A DNA stretch of 64,000 bases from Sclerotinia nivalis (lineage: Eukaryota > Ascomycota > Leotiomycetes > Helotiales > Sclerotiniaceae), in the NCBI GenBank assembly GCA_029531795.1, contig JAPEIS010000008.1:2480001-2544000 (forward strand), given 5' to 3'. Both the position numbers and the translations under genes were made by a program. This document shows, in pieces, positions 12,778-25,482 of the stretch (the first letter of the stretch is position 1; each line of letters starts with the position of its first letter). Under the pieces are notes generated by a model. That model worked only from the letters and a program-made list of their open reading frames with translations. It was not told where the DNA came from and did no database searches.

Positions 12778-13433
12778 TGTGGAGGATATATCCCCCGGAA
12801 TTTGTTTATGTGGAATGTTGATATTGTGGAGAAGATGCAGGAAGTACTCGATGAACTTCGCGATACAAAATCGGAATATGAGGGACTGTTGACGTGCAGA
12901 AAGTATGGAAACAAACTCCAAATTATGCAAAAGCCAAGCTGATTATGGATTGTATTAATTGTAATTGCCAAATGGCATTGGGTATTGGGTATTGAGAATT
13001 GAGAATATGGGGGGAATATTTTTTTCATTAAGCAAGTTTAAAAGTTTCCATAATAAAGTAAAACGCAGCGGTCAAGAGAGTCAGGTACCTACTTAATGTT
13101 TGTTTACTCTTGAGCTGGCTGGGGATGCGGCGGGGCAACCGTAAAGTTAACAAGGGCAGGCACAGACAATTTCACGGGTAAAATTTCTCGGCGCGTATCA
13201 ATGGGAACGAACTTACTCTGTGGACCAATCGATCGAATATCATTGATTCCTTAACTTGATTGGACATTTCATTTAGCCACATCTTCAGCCACATCAGATT
13301 AGCGCCACCCATCACGTGTACACGATAAGCGAGGGCTCTTTCGCACTGAGCTAGATTTTATGGAAAAGAATTCTGAATAACCTCGAATCAACTACGCCTA
13401 CGACAAACCCTTCGACAACTAACGACAGTCGAG
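12778..13433. promoter_or_regulatory. Divergent promoter region between the giant gene and RPL27
   Basis: About 650 bp separate the two divergently transcribed start codons. The region holds a tandem TTGGGTATTG at 12978-12997, a CACGTG E-box-like palindrome at 13314-13319, and pyrimidine-rich tracts before the RPL27 start. A bidirectional promoter is the natural reading. Assignment of the CACGTG to either gene is not possible from sequence alone. Confidence 0.45.
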
Positions 13434-14105
13434 ATGAAGTGTATGTTTTATCCCGAATTCAATGATCGCGATCTCATGAAGATTCTAATTTGATCAATTT
13501 ATAGTCCTTAAGACCGGCCGTGTTGCCATTATCACCAGAGGCAGATATGCCGGAAAGAAGGTAAATTTTCACCCTTTACCATTCATTTCGAATACACGAA
13601 AACAATCGAGCAATTATATGATCGAAACGACAGCGAAGAACGAGTTCTGGAAATTGGGGTCATGAGGAATATATGCTGATGGAGGAATTAATGCAGGTCG
13701 TGATCATCCAACCCCAGGATGCCGGCAACAAGTCCCACCCATACCCTCACGCATTGGTCGCCGGTATCGAGCGTTACCCATCCCAAATCACTCGCCGTAT
13801 GTCCAAGGCCAAGCAAACCAAGCGCAGCAAGGTCAAGCCATTCATTAAGGTTATCAACTACAATCACTTGATGCCAACACGTTACACTCTTGAGTTGGAG
13901 GGATTGAAGGGAGTCGTCACCGCGGATACATTCAAGGAGGTTTCCCAACGTGAGGAGGCAAAGAAGAATGTTAAGAAGACATTGGAGGAGAGATACACAT
14001 CAGGAAAGAACAGATGGTTCTTCACTCCTCTCAGTATGTTTTCACTTTCCAAGGGAATTTTCTGCGAAAAATTGAGCAAGACTAACAATATTTTTAGGAT
14101 TTTGA
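13434..14105 (+). CDS. RPL27: 60S ribosomal protein L27 (eL27)
   Basis: Component of the large cytosolic ribosomal subunit. Four coding exons: 13434-13440, 13505-13560, 13697-14033 and 14098-14105, giving 408 nt and 135 aa, the normal length for eL27. The protein begins [20 protein letters not shown] and contains [20 protein letters not shown] and [11 protein letters not shown], and it ends [11 protein letters not shown]. Each is a recognised eL27 segment. All introns have GT..AG ends and phases agree across every junction. The first coding exon is only 7 nt and the last only 8 nt. Intron-rich 5' ends are common in fungal ribosomal protein genes. Codon use is strongly biased to C-ending codons, as expected for a highly expressed gene. 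Confidence 0.97.
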
Positions 14106-17100
14106 ACAATTCTTCTGCGTCATCGGGTCGGAATGGGGTTTATTTACATGGTCTAGTCGCATCATGAGCTAGGAATGAAGCATCTCCATCAAAAATGTTA
14201 CGAAGCATGCTTTTCCACGTTGCAGCGTGAATAAAATGTACATTTTGACAAAATCTCAGTTGCCGATCATGAAAATGGTTGGAGAATATTTGGTTGATTG
14301 TGATGTGAATCTGGAAAGGCGGTGTTGCATCGACAAGTACAAGGAGACATAATTGGAGGATACTATACGATCTCCAGCATTCGAAATGATTGTACAGGCC
14401 ATGGTTGGAGGGGTTTTATTCATCAATATTCCAGCAATTCCGACAAACTTAATAGCCCCTCCCGAAACCTTTGAGTTCGCATTCTACAGTCCGAGTTTTA
14501 CATTCACAATATCAATCCAAGTTTTGCAATCTCAACATCAATGCGAGTTTCTAGTATTCCAGAAGTATGTTGAAGTATTGATATGCAAGTGCACAATTAT
14601 AATTGGTTGTGCGGTGTCATTTTTCCTACCATAATCCCGAACCTTCCCAAAAAATCCTTTATGTAGCCCATCTCACAATGATAGCTCATTTCTTACCCCA
14701 CAAATATGAATTGGAAGAGTTTCCGTTGGAGCTTTGCAGATGGGCCATTCCTTTAAGAAACATAACGCTAAAACGGGCGCAACACTCATTGAAGAGGGAT
14801 CGGTTTTATAAATTCCGATCCGAAATCGATTTTACGCTAACTTAGATTTTGTCCAACTACTCGCTTCAGACGGGCTCTCAATTACCGAATAGAGTAGTGC
14901 AGTGGAAAGCTTGCTTCTAAAATCCTCCGCCTAACGCAGTTTGCCGCGTCTTTAATTCAACGGATCATCCCCGTGAAAAGATTGAATAAGATTGACATTC
15001 ATAATGCAATGAACCTCTGTCCAATGCGCTCTATGTTGTTTTATTTGTCATATTGCCTATTTTTGCCTATGGCTCTATATAGTCAAGTAGCGAGCAGCAA
15101 TAATTCAAACAGCAGGCTGCAATTCGACACAGATGCATCAACTAGCTCCAACCTCTAGCCGGTAAAGATGTTAATGGTTTTATAATCCTACTCGGAATAT
15201 CTCATACTTTACTCCCTCAAATCTTTTTTTTTAAACTTTACTCTCCATCTTTTACAAATTCTCTACAGCTTCATCGCTTCCCCGCATTTTAGTCCCTTCA
15301 CATCAGTGAGCATCTAAAGTCTACTCCATGAATTTTCGGCAGACTGTCTCTGCAGCTCTGTAGATCCAACCATCAAGCCTTATTAACCCTTCCTCATGCA
15401 TAAAACACTCCTCCGAGTCCCATGTCTTTCTTACCATAGAAAGCTTGAGGTGTCACCCGGCATTTGTATCGTAAGTTGACTTTTACTTTATCAAATACTC
15501 AAGTTCTACGCAGAATAACGCATGGATTTTTAATCTAACCCTCTTCATCATTTATTTCCACCCGAGCAGACATGAGAATACAAGACATTTTCGACTAAGT
15601 CACTAAGATGTTATCAATGTACCGATTTCGTCTGGGAAAGGAAAGCCGGTGAGTGATATTTTCAAGATTGTTTATGTCTGGTATTTGCTCCTCTGGATAT
15701 AATATAGTCACTATTAGGTACATACTTGTTGGTGCTTAGCCAAACTTAATTTCCTGATATACCTAACCTCGTCTCTATTGCGAACGTGCGATATTTCACT
15801 CCTCTTAATTTCACAACCCTTGAATCATAGGAGAGGAGGGCCTACACCACATTCCGGAGTATTTTAGTGCAATTTTTAAAATTTATATGTCGGCTGCTAT
15901 CATCCCGAAACCATCATGAGTTCTGAAGAGCCCTCGAAAATGCAATCAACAAGACAATATTCAGGAAGTTTTGTTGCATATCTCATAATGGGATTGCTAC
16001 TCTAGACAAGTTTGAGCCATGATTTTTTCCTTAAGAGATTTAAACCCAATAAGAAGAGTTGAAGAAGTTTTGTTGCATGTCTTATTAAATCATATTTGTG
16101 TGAATATTATTGAGTTCGAGTGGTTAGTGAATTAGTATTGGTAGTGAATAAAGAAGACTACAGTTCTGAGATATATAAGAAGTAAACAATAAAGTATATC
16201 TTTGAAGGTTTTTTGCGTATATTTTAAACTGGGAGATATATTATTTTCCATTCTTCACTTTTGCAATTGTTGAACCATCAATCAATAATATTAAAGCTAT
16301 AGCAACTACCCATATCCTTCACACATTCAGCGAAAACTAATTGGCCACCTAATCAACCAATAAGATATGCATACTCACCAAGCAAGTAAGTGAATGAACA
16401 AGATCTACTTACCGGTCGAATTTCATCTATGATATATTCAATCTTCACCATTTCGATTACACACTAGCTAATACTCCCTATTCAAGGTGATTTGCAATAC
16501 TTAGGTGTACCTAGATTCTTCCTTTACGATGTGCAGCTCCGAACTTGGGTTAGAGCTTAACGCTATAAAGGGTAGATAGAGTCCAAAGTTTGATACGAAG
16601 GTCAATATCGCCATTTTATTATTAGTAAGGGTATAATAGCACACATTCAAACTCCAAGAGCGTTTGGTGGAGGAGAAGGGATTTATTATTACTGTAGTAA
16701 AAGTACAGGAAGTAGATGTATTCATGTACGTACAAACGTTCCGGAAACTCTTTTGGATTCTGGATTGGAATTTTTTCTATTCATATAAATTAGTCCGTTC
16801 AATCTCCCGTGGTATTTCCAAATTTCACTCAGGCTGGATTTGTTAATGTAGGATCGTACTATTGATTTGAAAATTGCAGAACTTATTTTTGGTATCACCC
16901 CTTTCAGCGAGCGGTACTCGTAGATAGAATTGTGATCTCATGAATAACCATGCAATTAGCCATAAATCCCCATATAGATAGTTAAATTCGGGCCACTTAG
17001 CTTGAGATATTTGTTATTTGTAACTTAATGTAGGTCATGTTAGAATATGGAAATAGAATCTATGATCTACTTCTTCTTGCAAGACGGCGAAGATGAAGAA

Positions 17101-18000
17101 ATCAAGTTTTAACTCCTAAGTAGATGATATATCCCAATCACCAACGACCAAATAACCAAACATTATTTCAATATTCAAATCCCCCGACCATCAACATAAA
17201 GTGTGAAGATACTACATTATATCAGATATTTACACACAAATCAACACTGCAATAAAACTACCGAGGAATTGGCGTTGACTCGCAAAATATCGATATACTG
17301 CCTTCCGTCTCACTCCTCAAACTTAAAAGAGGTTCGAGTATGATCTATCAGCAATCTATTTCTCATTCCATATCAGTTTTCACTGTATGGTCTAGTCTTC
17401 TTTTCTTTCTCTAGATCACTGTGTCTGATACTGTCCTATATTCCCGAACAGAACCGCGAAAATTTCAAAATTTAGATTAACAGATACCGTCGACATCCAA
17501 ACAGTACTATTTAAACCTTAGGATATAACCCTAAACAGAAACTAAAACAAAACATGATCATGTACTTACAAATACCTCAAAAATACAAGTACTAGCTCAT
17601 CCTGCAAATTGAAAATTCCGAAATATACTAGAAGCTTCCGCTCCCGGTGAGCTCCTATTCCCGGTGAGTCATTTGGTGATTAAACACATAGTTAGGAAAA
17701 GGAAAAGAGAGTTGATTCTACTATTTACTGTACAGTATATCTCACCAGAGGTATACATGTATTTTAATCAATCCACCATCAAGAACCCTCTTCGACCTCG
17801 AGCTCACCATCCTAACTACCCCGCACCCCATCCCATCGCATCCATAAAACCACATCCGAATACCATATCCAATACCACATCCATCTATCTCCTCCCCAAA
17901 CCATCGACTTACACCACCAATCCCCAATCCTCAATCCACACAAACAAAGCATCTTCCCACACATCCATCACACACCCATCCACCACCCCAACACAACCCA

Positions 18001-18050
18001 AAAATCCAAATCCAAATCCAAATCCAAATCCAAATCCAGATCCAGATCCA
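18001..18050. repeat. Hexanucleotide microsatellite (AAATCC)n grading to (AGATCC)n
   Basis: Direct reading shows about six units of AAATCC followed by two of AGATCC within a longer C/A-rich tract. It explains the Pro-Asn repeats in the overlapping plus-strand frame. Confidence 0.9.
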
Positions 18051-18261
18051 CCCTCCCTTACACATTCATCACATCACCCCGACATCCAAGATCCAAGCCC
18101 AGACCATACCAGACATCTCCACATCTCCCCAAATGCAAAAGCAAAAGTAAATGCATTTCGCCCACGCAATATGATACAATACGACGGAATACAACACATA
18201 GCACAGCTAGAACAGCATTGTAAGACTTACAACAGCACATACATATACGGAGGATACAGAG

Positions 18262-18314
18262 TATTCATATGTACATATGTACATACGTACATGTACCTAT
18301 ATATACATATATAC
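18262..18314. repeat. Palindromic GTACATAT/ATACATAT tract
   Basis: Several short self-complementary words (GTACATATGTAC, GTACATACGTACATGTAC, TATATATACATATATA) follow each other directly. It is a low-complexity alternating purine-pyrimidine tract that may extrude as cruciform. No gene role is visible. Confidence 0.7.
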
Positions 18315-18742
18315 CCACCCACACCCACGAACACTACCATCCGTCTCCACCTCTCCACATCCACCTCCACATTCCCACCTCTAAACCTACAATCTGCACA
18401 TTTCAAACGGCATGAATGCGCCCTGCCTGCTCAATGCTCAATGCTCAACTCGTAATGCACGTGCAGCTATACGGATCTGTCTACACTCAACACTCGACAC
18501 TCCACTCTACATCAGTAATACGCAATAAATCCAGACCACACCACACCCACAACCACCATAAACCAAAGCGAATCAAAAAAATCGAAAATATCCAGATTCT
18601 AGAATAGAGTACTCGTACCGAGCGAGGACCAAGGACCGAGTCATGAATGTAAGACTTGCATGCATATCCGTTGTATTATTAGCTTGGCATTTTATGATTG
18701 ATGTTCGAGACTCGATTAGATTTAATGTTGTTAACTGTATCG

Positions 18743-18769
18743 TGAATGAATGAATGAATGAATGAATGT
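18743..18769. repeat. Tetranucleotide microsatellite (GAAT)n
   Basis: Six consecutive GAAT units are read directly. Confidence 0.92.
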
Positions 18770-19894
18770 AATCACAATACAATTTAGGACATGCCGGAGA
18801 GATGTTGGATGATGACGTATTTTTCGAGGTATAAAGATATTTTTGTTTTCAAAGCTATTACTACTATTCGCTGCACTCCACATCCACATCCACGTCCTTC
18901 ACATCCACTTCTCCATCTCCATGCTCCGTTCTCTTCGCCACTAAACACTACCACTGCTCGCCTCCTCCGCAAGAAAAGAAAACACACTATCTCTTCCAGT
19001 ACCAATATCAATAACAATTGCTTGATTTTCTCTTCCTCTTCCTCTTATCCAATCCCATCCAATCCTTCAATTTCATCTTCAACATACAATCTCCAGACTT
19101 CTTTCCAGTGTATCGCTATACTCCGAATCCAAAACATAAGAGACGAATCGGAGCTAAAAACAAATACACCATAGTCCTATAAACATTCTATAATTTTGAG
19201 GTATTTCAGACAGAAAGGAGGTTTAAAAAACAATCGCAAACGAAAGATGTAATCCAGAAAAAATAACTCAACACCATCTCATGCCATAAATGTATAAAAC
19301 AAGAAATGATGCGCCATCCTTCCCCTGCCTATCCAATCCATCCCCTCATCTGTCATTTAGTTCTTATCTCATCTGTTCATAATCATTGGTATCGTATACC
19401 CATTCTCCAGCCCAAAATTAGTCCATTATCCAAAAGGAAAACACGCATGAAAAGTCGAAAGGAAAACTTTGTATCCCAAGATGGTATCAAATGAGAACCC
19501 CCCGAAATACTAACAAAACGTAAAAACAAACACGCTGAAAGATATTAGACAAATGAGGAAAATGTAAAAAAAAATGTGACAGTATGAGCTTCATCCCCAT
19601 ATAGACAAATTAACCCGCTCTTGGAAAATGGGAAAATTTTATGCCTCGAACAATAATCAAAGTATAGATTTTGCCCAAAGAACTCACGAAAAGGAATCGT
19701 TCTAGCCTTCAGATATTGGTTCCCACCCAAGATTGACACATGGAATCTAGGTACGCCGGATCCGGTTCAAGATATGAGAAATATTGAGGTCGGCTTTTTA
19801 GGTTGATCAGAAATCTACCGCTATAATCATTACACTCCAAGCGTATGTAATTATTTGCTCAGTGGTTCACGTGACACGTCGGTTATCATGGTGC

Positions 19895-22702
19895 TTATTT
19901 TTTGGATCGACCTATTCGTTTAGTAAGTATGGAATGCAAAAGATATATGTGAAATGTTGCATACCTTTTGAAGACGGCGCAGGTCTTTTGCCTGCCATCC
20001 ATCCTAATACTCCTGAGTCTACCTTCTTTTTTGGTTTCACCGTTACGATTCTTGGCCCGGTTGGCTGAGACATAAAGGGTGGTGGGGGAGGAGGACCTCC
20101 AAGTCCAGGTGGTGGCGGCGGTGGTCTAGCTCCGAGAGGTGGCATGGCAACACCAGGAGGAGGAGGTGGCCGGGCGCCATTAGGAAGTGCTGTTGGAGGA
20201 CGGTTAGGAAATGGATGATGAGGATGTCCATGGGAACTTCGGGGCCTACCATTTGGATTCATTGGGGGTGGTCCAGGAGGTCCAGTGGGAGGTACTGGCC
20301 TTGGCCACATATGCATAGTGATTGCCCAATCAGGTTCTATCACTGTTTCCCATATCTGTGGTAGGATAATCTCACCATCGGGCCCAATGAGATCATAGCG
20401 ACCATCTTGGACATGGGGACCAATAACATCGACGTGGAGGAAAGCCTGTTTGATTAATTCTTCCATACCCTGTGCAAAGATGTTAGTGAGTAAATGAAGA
20501 TCAAAAGGTAGAAAGGAAAAAAGGACTAACCGCCCATTTTGCACATAACTCGAATGGAAAACTAAACTTTCTGCCTACGGCATCTTTGAATTTGATGGGT
20601 TTCTTTTTCTCTTCAACTGGTGGTGGAGGTGGTGGTGCTGGAGTAGCAGCAGCGGTAGCAGCGGCGGTTGCGGCGGCAACAGCGGCAGCTATTTCGTCTG
20701 CCTTCTTCTTTGCTTCTTCTTCTTGCGCAGCCTTTACCCTTGCTTCATCTTCCTTGGCCTTCAAAGCATCCGCAGCCCCCTTCTTCAATGCCAATTCTTT
20801 CTCAGCCTCGATTTTAGCTTCCCATTCAGCTTTGATAGCTGCAGCTTGAGCGGCCTTTGCAGCATCTGCAGCATCCTTAGCTTCTTTTGCTAATTTAGCT
20901 GCCAAAGCTGATTGTGCTTCCTCCATTCTCTTTTTTAAATCAGCTTCATTATCGGCAGCTGCCTTTTTCAGATCGGCTTCCATTGTTGCAGCTCTCTTCA
21001 TCAAATCTGCCTGTGCTTCTGCTGCTTTTTTTTCCCATTCGGCCCTCACAGCCGCTTGTGCAGCAGCATCCGCGGCCTCCTTTTCCGCCTTAGCTTCCTG
21101 TGCAAGCTTAGCCGCCAATAAGTTCTGAGCTTCTACCATGCGTTTCTTCAAGTCCGCTTCAGCATCGGCGGCCTTCTTCTTTAAATCAGCCTCCATCTCT
21201 GCAGACTTCTTTTCCAATTCAGCTTGTCTCTCCGCAGCTCTTTTCTCAATCACGGCTTGAGCCTCACTAGCTTTCCGTGCCCACTCGGCCCTTTCATCAG
21301 CCAGTTTCTGTGCAGCCGCTGCCGCTTCTTCAGCTTCTAGTTTCTCTTTAAGCTCCCGTGCTTCCTTGTCCGCTAAGGCCTTTTGAGCAGCTTCAGATGC
21401 CCTTTGCGCGGCTTCAGCTTGTTCTCTAGCCCTATCGGATTCTATCTTTGCGTTTTTCATTTGTTCCTCCATCAACACAATTTTCTTCTCCATCTCGATA
21501 TCAACCACCGGTACTGGCGTGGGCGCTGGAGCAGGTTCGGGAGCAGGGGGAGAGAATTGAGGAGGGAAGTATTGCATTCCTGCTGGGGCCATTGCCATAC
21601 TTTGCTGTCCATGATGTCCGTGTTGCATTCCTGGAGACATACCAGGAGACATACCAGGAGACATGCCGGGAGGCATATATCCTGGATATCCTGGATAGCC
21701 TTGACCTGCACCATAAGGCTGGTTTCCAGGGTAGCCATGCTGAGGCGCGTAATGCATAAGTTCTTGATTAGGATGACCAGGATATCCACCGGGAGTATTG
21801 TGTCCAGCCATTGGATCATGTCTAGGTATGTCGTGTCTACTGCGGCTGTTAAAGTAGCTAGCGCCGCCAGGACTTGGAGATGGCTGTGGTGCGAACGAAT
21901 TTTGATTTTGTGGAGCAAAGGGGTTTGAGCTTTGGTTAAATTGCTGAGGATAGCCGCCGCCATAATGTGTTAAAGCCCCTGGGCCAGGGCCTGATGGGGG
22001 AGCAACACCGGGGTTACCAAATGGTGGTGCATAGGGGGCACTATTGGCACCGGCGGAATATCCATTTGGGCCATAACCAGGCGGAGGTGCTGTTCTCCCG
22101 CCTCCATAAGGAGCTGTTGGTTGTGCAGGATAGCCTCGGCCATAGCCCGGAAAATCGTCTAATTGCTCCACAGTTGATGGTGGTCCCGGTGCTGTGTGCC
22201 GGTGCACTCTAGATATAGGTGGACGATGATTTCGTTCGGCGGCGGGGGTGTGACGACGTGTTGGGCGCTCGTAACTTGCGTGTGCACGTTCAATGGGGGG
22301 TGGCCGACTTGTGCTGTGTTCTCGAGAGCGAATTTGATCTCTAGCTATATATCTTGTTGCTGCACGTGGTGGACGTGAAGCAGATTCAGATGGGTCGATA
22401 TCGTCTGAATAATCTAATCCGTTCCAAGAATCTTGTGAATTGTCTGAAAATTCGTGACTATCGTCTGAACGAATGTGACCCGATGATCCCTCGGAAAAGG
22501 AATTGGATCGAGAGTTCGAAGTCGAGTGCGATGGAGTCGTATATGGACTTTGAGTATTAGGAGTATCGATGGTTATCCGAGTTGGTCCTCTTGTACGAAG
22601 ACTATAAGAAATAAAAATGTTAGCATACATAAACATAGACCGCCAATTGTGTCGCAACTACCAGTGTGACAGTTATGTTGTGAATTCAAGTACTTACGGC
22701 AT
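19895..22702 (-). CDS. Pro/Gly-rich coiled-coil protein with fungal ubiquitin-like domain (865 aa)
   Basis: Four coding exons: 22702-22698 (ATGCC only), 22601-20531, 20469-19965 and 19911-19895; the spliced length divides by three. Residues 1-150 are Ser/Arg/Pro-rich, and about 150-360 are Gly/Pro/Tyr-rich with a fourfold GMSP repeat (about 21.63-21.67 kb). About 390-630 is a long Ala/Glu/Lys helix with repeats built on EADLKKR. Then comes a conserved block that starts KFKDAVGRKFSFPFELC in exon 2 and continues in exon 3 as GMEELIKQAF, GRYDLIGPDGEIILP and WETVIEPDW. This is the fungal ubiquitin-like domain seen in many ascomycete proteins of unknown role. The C-terminal tail is polyproline and ends basic (SSKGRSKK). 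No catalytic motif is visible. The protein could be an adaptor; the polyproline tail might bind SH3 or profilin-type partners, which is speculation. Confidence 0.85.
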
Positions 22703-25482
22703 CGGGATGTGTCTTCCAAGGAATTATCTCCTACCCACGACTCTCAAGTAGAGAATGTCGGAGTGAAGATATCCTTGAAAATGGGTTGGTGAAGGGGGAG
22801 TGTTCGCCCAGAATATGTTCCACCTCACAACTTCTTGAAGAATGTTCCGGATTGAATTACCGATTATGTATTGCAGGAAAATCCGTAAACCTTCTGTGAG
22901 TTATATGCAGAAGATGCAGACGAAGAGCGACTCAACGTCAATACACTAATTCAATTTTGAATTTTAAGGTTAGACGGCGTCGTGTCGAAAATTTGGTAGT
23001 TGGGAGTAGTAGTGATGGTAGTGTTTGTGCGGGCCGTCGCGAGTTGACTAGCTAGTGGTTCGGTATCGATTAATCGGATATGCTAAGATAGTTTTTGAAG
23101 ATTCCAAGGTTGTGTTGATCGGATATGTAAGCGGTGATGTTTGGTAATACGTAGAGACGTTAAGATGGGTAACACTGCTTGTGTAAATTGTTTCTGTCGG
23201 TGGGTGTTGTTATTCGAATGGTATGAACGGTATGGTTATGTTCGAAGAATGTGGCGGAGAGGTTTTGTCGATAGAGAAGCTTGGAGGGGAAAAAGGAAAT
23301 CAAGAAATAAAAATAATGTGGTGTTGTGGATCTTGAGTGGGTGAAGGTGGATGTGAGTGGATTAGTTTTCTCTGGCCAGGGTTCCCGGATAGTTTTCTGC
23401 TGCGAGGGGTCGAATGTTTTAGCGTATGTTTCTCATTATTCGTTGTCAACCAATACAAATGGAGTTGTAATGTTATTCGTCTACTAGTTCTTGTAGGTAA
23501 GGTAGTATCTTCTGATTCCTTCTATTGTGTCCTAGGCTGCTAGGTTCTTCCTATTTTCCCTTTCTCATCATTGAGTTCCATATGGATCATTCCGGGTCCT
23601 CTTACTTTTGATATACCTAGCTATATTTCAAAATTGGCACACACTGGCGGCAAATACAGAAAAGAACAAGAGCATCATCGGTATACAAAGTAGAAAAGTA
23701 CACTGTAGTACATGGATTAAGGGATCATCCCAAAAGAAGAAATTGATTTGGAAGAAGTGATAGAAGTTCTCAAGTAATAGAAAGATAGATCGTCTATCTG
23801 ATATCTTGAGCTATATGAAGATCGAAACACTGTAACATACCTCTCTTTTTTCCTTGTGAAGTCGTCCAAAGGTAAGATGATCCGAGGTATGATATTGAAT
23901 CCTAACTGATTCAAGGAAGAAATGATCCAAAAAATCCAAATGGGTTGCTTCCGTGGTCGATTTAAAACTCTAGACGATTATGAAACCAGAAGGGAACCAG
24001 CAAATGGTCCGTGTATAGAGTGGATGGGCCAACCTGGAGGGGAAGAATGGGTCTTCTTTCCAATTATTCGTCTTGAGGGGTAGTAATCAAACACTTTTAT
24101 TTTGTGTACGAGTAACAGTATGAGCCAGCCAGTACCACTGACTTGGTTTTCGGTTTCTGGGGATGCCAAGGCAAATGAAAGGAAAGGAAAAGAAATTGAC
24201 GATGCGTTATGATGTTGTGTAGTTTATGTGGACTTTATGTTGTGGGATAGTTTGTGTATTCTTGTAGTGTTTTTTTTTCTTCACGAGACAGAGCCTTTCC
24301 GTAGTGGGGATTTGTCGATAGAATTGTTGTTGATCGTTTAGAAAAGTTTGCTTTGACGAGGGGGGTGTGGTGAAGTACGAATAAAAATGATGGATGGTAC
24401 GCTGTTGCTAGGGGGAATGAAGCAAGCTTTTGGGGGCAGTGATAGAAGATTCCGGTACAAATTCGCTTCGTCTGCTGATGAAGGGGTAATTTACTTGATA
24501 GCCGGGAACGAATGCAAACGAAAGTCCTTGGGCTCTTATGGCAGGAGTAGTAGTGTCAGAAAAAGCACAAGTATGACTTTTTTTTTTAATTTAACATGCA
24601 GAGCTGCGTGAATTGTGGGCCAAGAGGGAAAATTCTCACTTGGGGAGTTTTGATTCTATGATTCTGGACCTTCGGGGTTGCTGGTTGGTTTCTTCAGCCT
24701 TTCCTCTTGGTGTAGTTGGTCTTGTGATTGAATTGACGATGTTTCTGCATGTCTGAATGTTGAAATATGACTAGGGTCCACAATGTTGCACCGCAGATTG
24801 GACAATGGAAAAGACTCTCTGTGTGTACAATTGCGTGGTATTCGGGAAAAAAGTATAGGGAATTATTTGCGGCGTCAGCTGTAATCGGCCACCTTCAAGG
24901 CTGAGTTTATCTACATATACTGGACCTTCTAAGCCCCGCGCGTTGTCACGATTCTAAAAGACTCCCTCTACAACACCTTCAATTGTTTCTTTCGGGTTCA
25001 AATAAATTAGAGCCATCTGAAAAAGAGCTCGTCACCGCCTTTTTCAACAGCCTAAAACGTTAAATGATGCCCAAGAATTCCGAATCTCTTGCCCAATGTG
25101 GCAAAGCTAATCATCAATTCAATGATTGGGCACCGACATCCATCAACGCGCTCCTACTGGTGCCACGACCTCGGGAGGGGCTTGTAATCTACCCTTCGAT
25201 TGTCCAATTCTAGCCCATGACATTGAAACGATGTACGGAGTATTTTGAACCGTACCAATCTCATGCAAATCGTAACCGCAATTTATGAGATGGATGAAAT
25301 TTTCGAATTGAAAAACCATATCGAACCTTGCACTTTTTAATGCGTGAGTACATATCCGACATTGAAAACGATGATGGGATCATGGGAATCAACAATCCCA
25401 AATGTGGATCTTGTAACTCCAGGATTAAGATGATGTGCCTTGCATGTTCCACGTTATGAGAACTGATCAATTTCTATGAACA
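22703..25482. other. 2.8-kb region without a supported gene
   Basis: Upstream of the ubiquitin-like-domain gene and beyond the 3' end of EMC2. It holds short frames only (under 85 codons) with no recognisable domain. The part next to 22.7 kb probably contains the promoter and 5' leader of the minus-strand gene. Poly-T/A tracts occur at about 24.27 and 24.58 kb. I see no tRNA, no long inverted repeat and no mobile element. Confidence 0.5.

Larger units (their letters stand above)
14106..19894. other. 5.8-kb gene-poor region
   Basis: I find no frame with recognisable protein features. The first part (14.1-17.6 kb) is AT-rich with scattered short frames. Copies of a TTTTGTTGCAT motif lie at 15.97 and 16.07 kb and resemble the array at 44.7-45.3 kb. 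From 17.7 to 18.6 kb the plus strand is pyrimidine/A-rich simple sequence (CCA, CCCA and AAATCC tracts). This creates a long but low-complexity frame that I do not accept as a gene. A region of mixed composition leads to the 3' end of the ubiquitin-like-domain gene. Confidence 0.5.

Noticed and set aside
17664..18455. Plus-strand frame of 263 codons with Pro-Asn repeats
   Set aside because: It is produced by a C/A-rich simple-sequence tract; the peptide is low complexity throughout, with no conserved motif, no splice structure and no codon pattern like neighbouring genes.
21383..21963. Frames of 103-181 codons on either strand within the Pro/Gly-rich gene
   Set aside because: Shadows of a repetitive GMSP and Gly/Pro coding segment.
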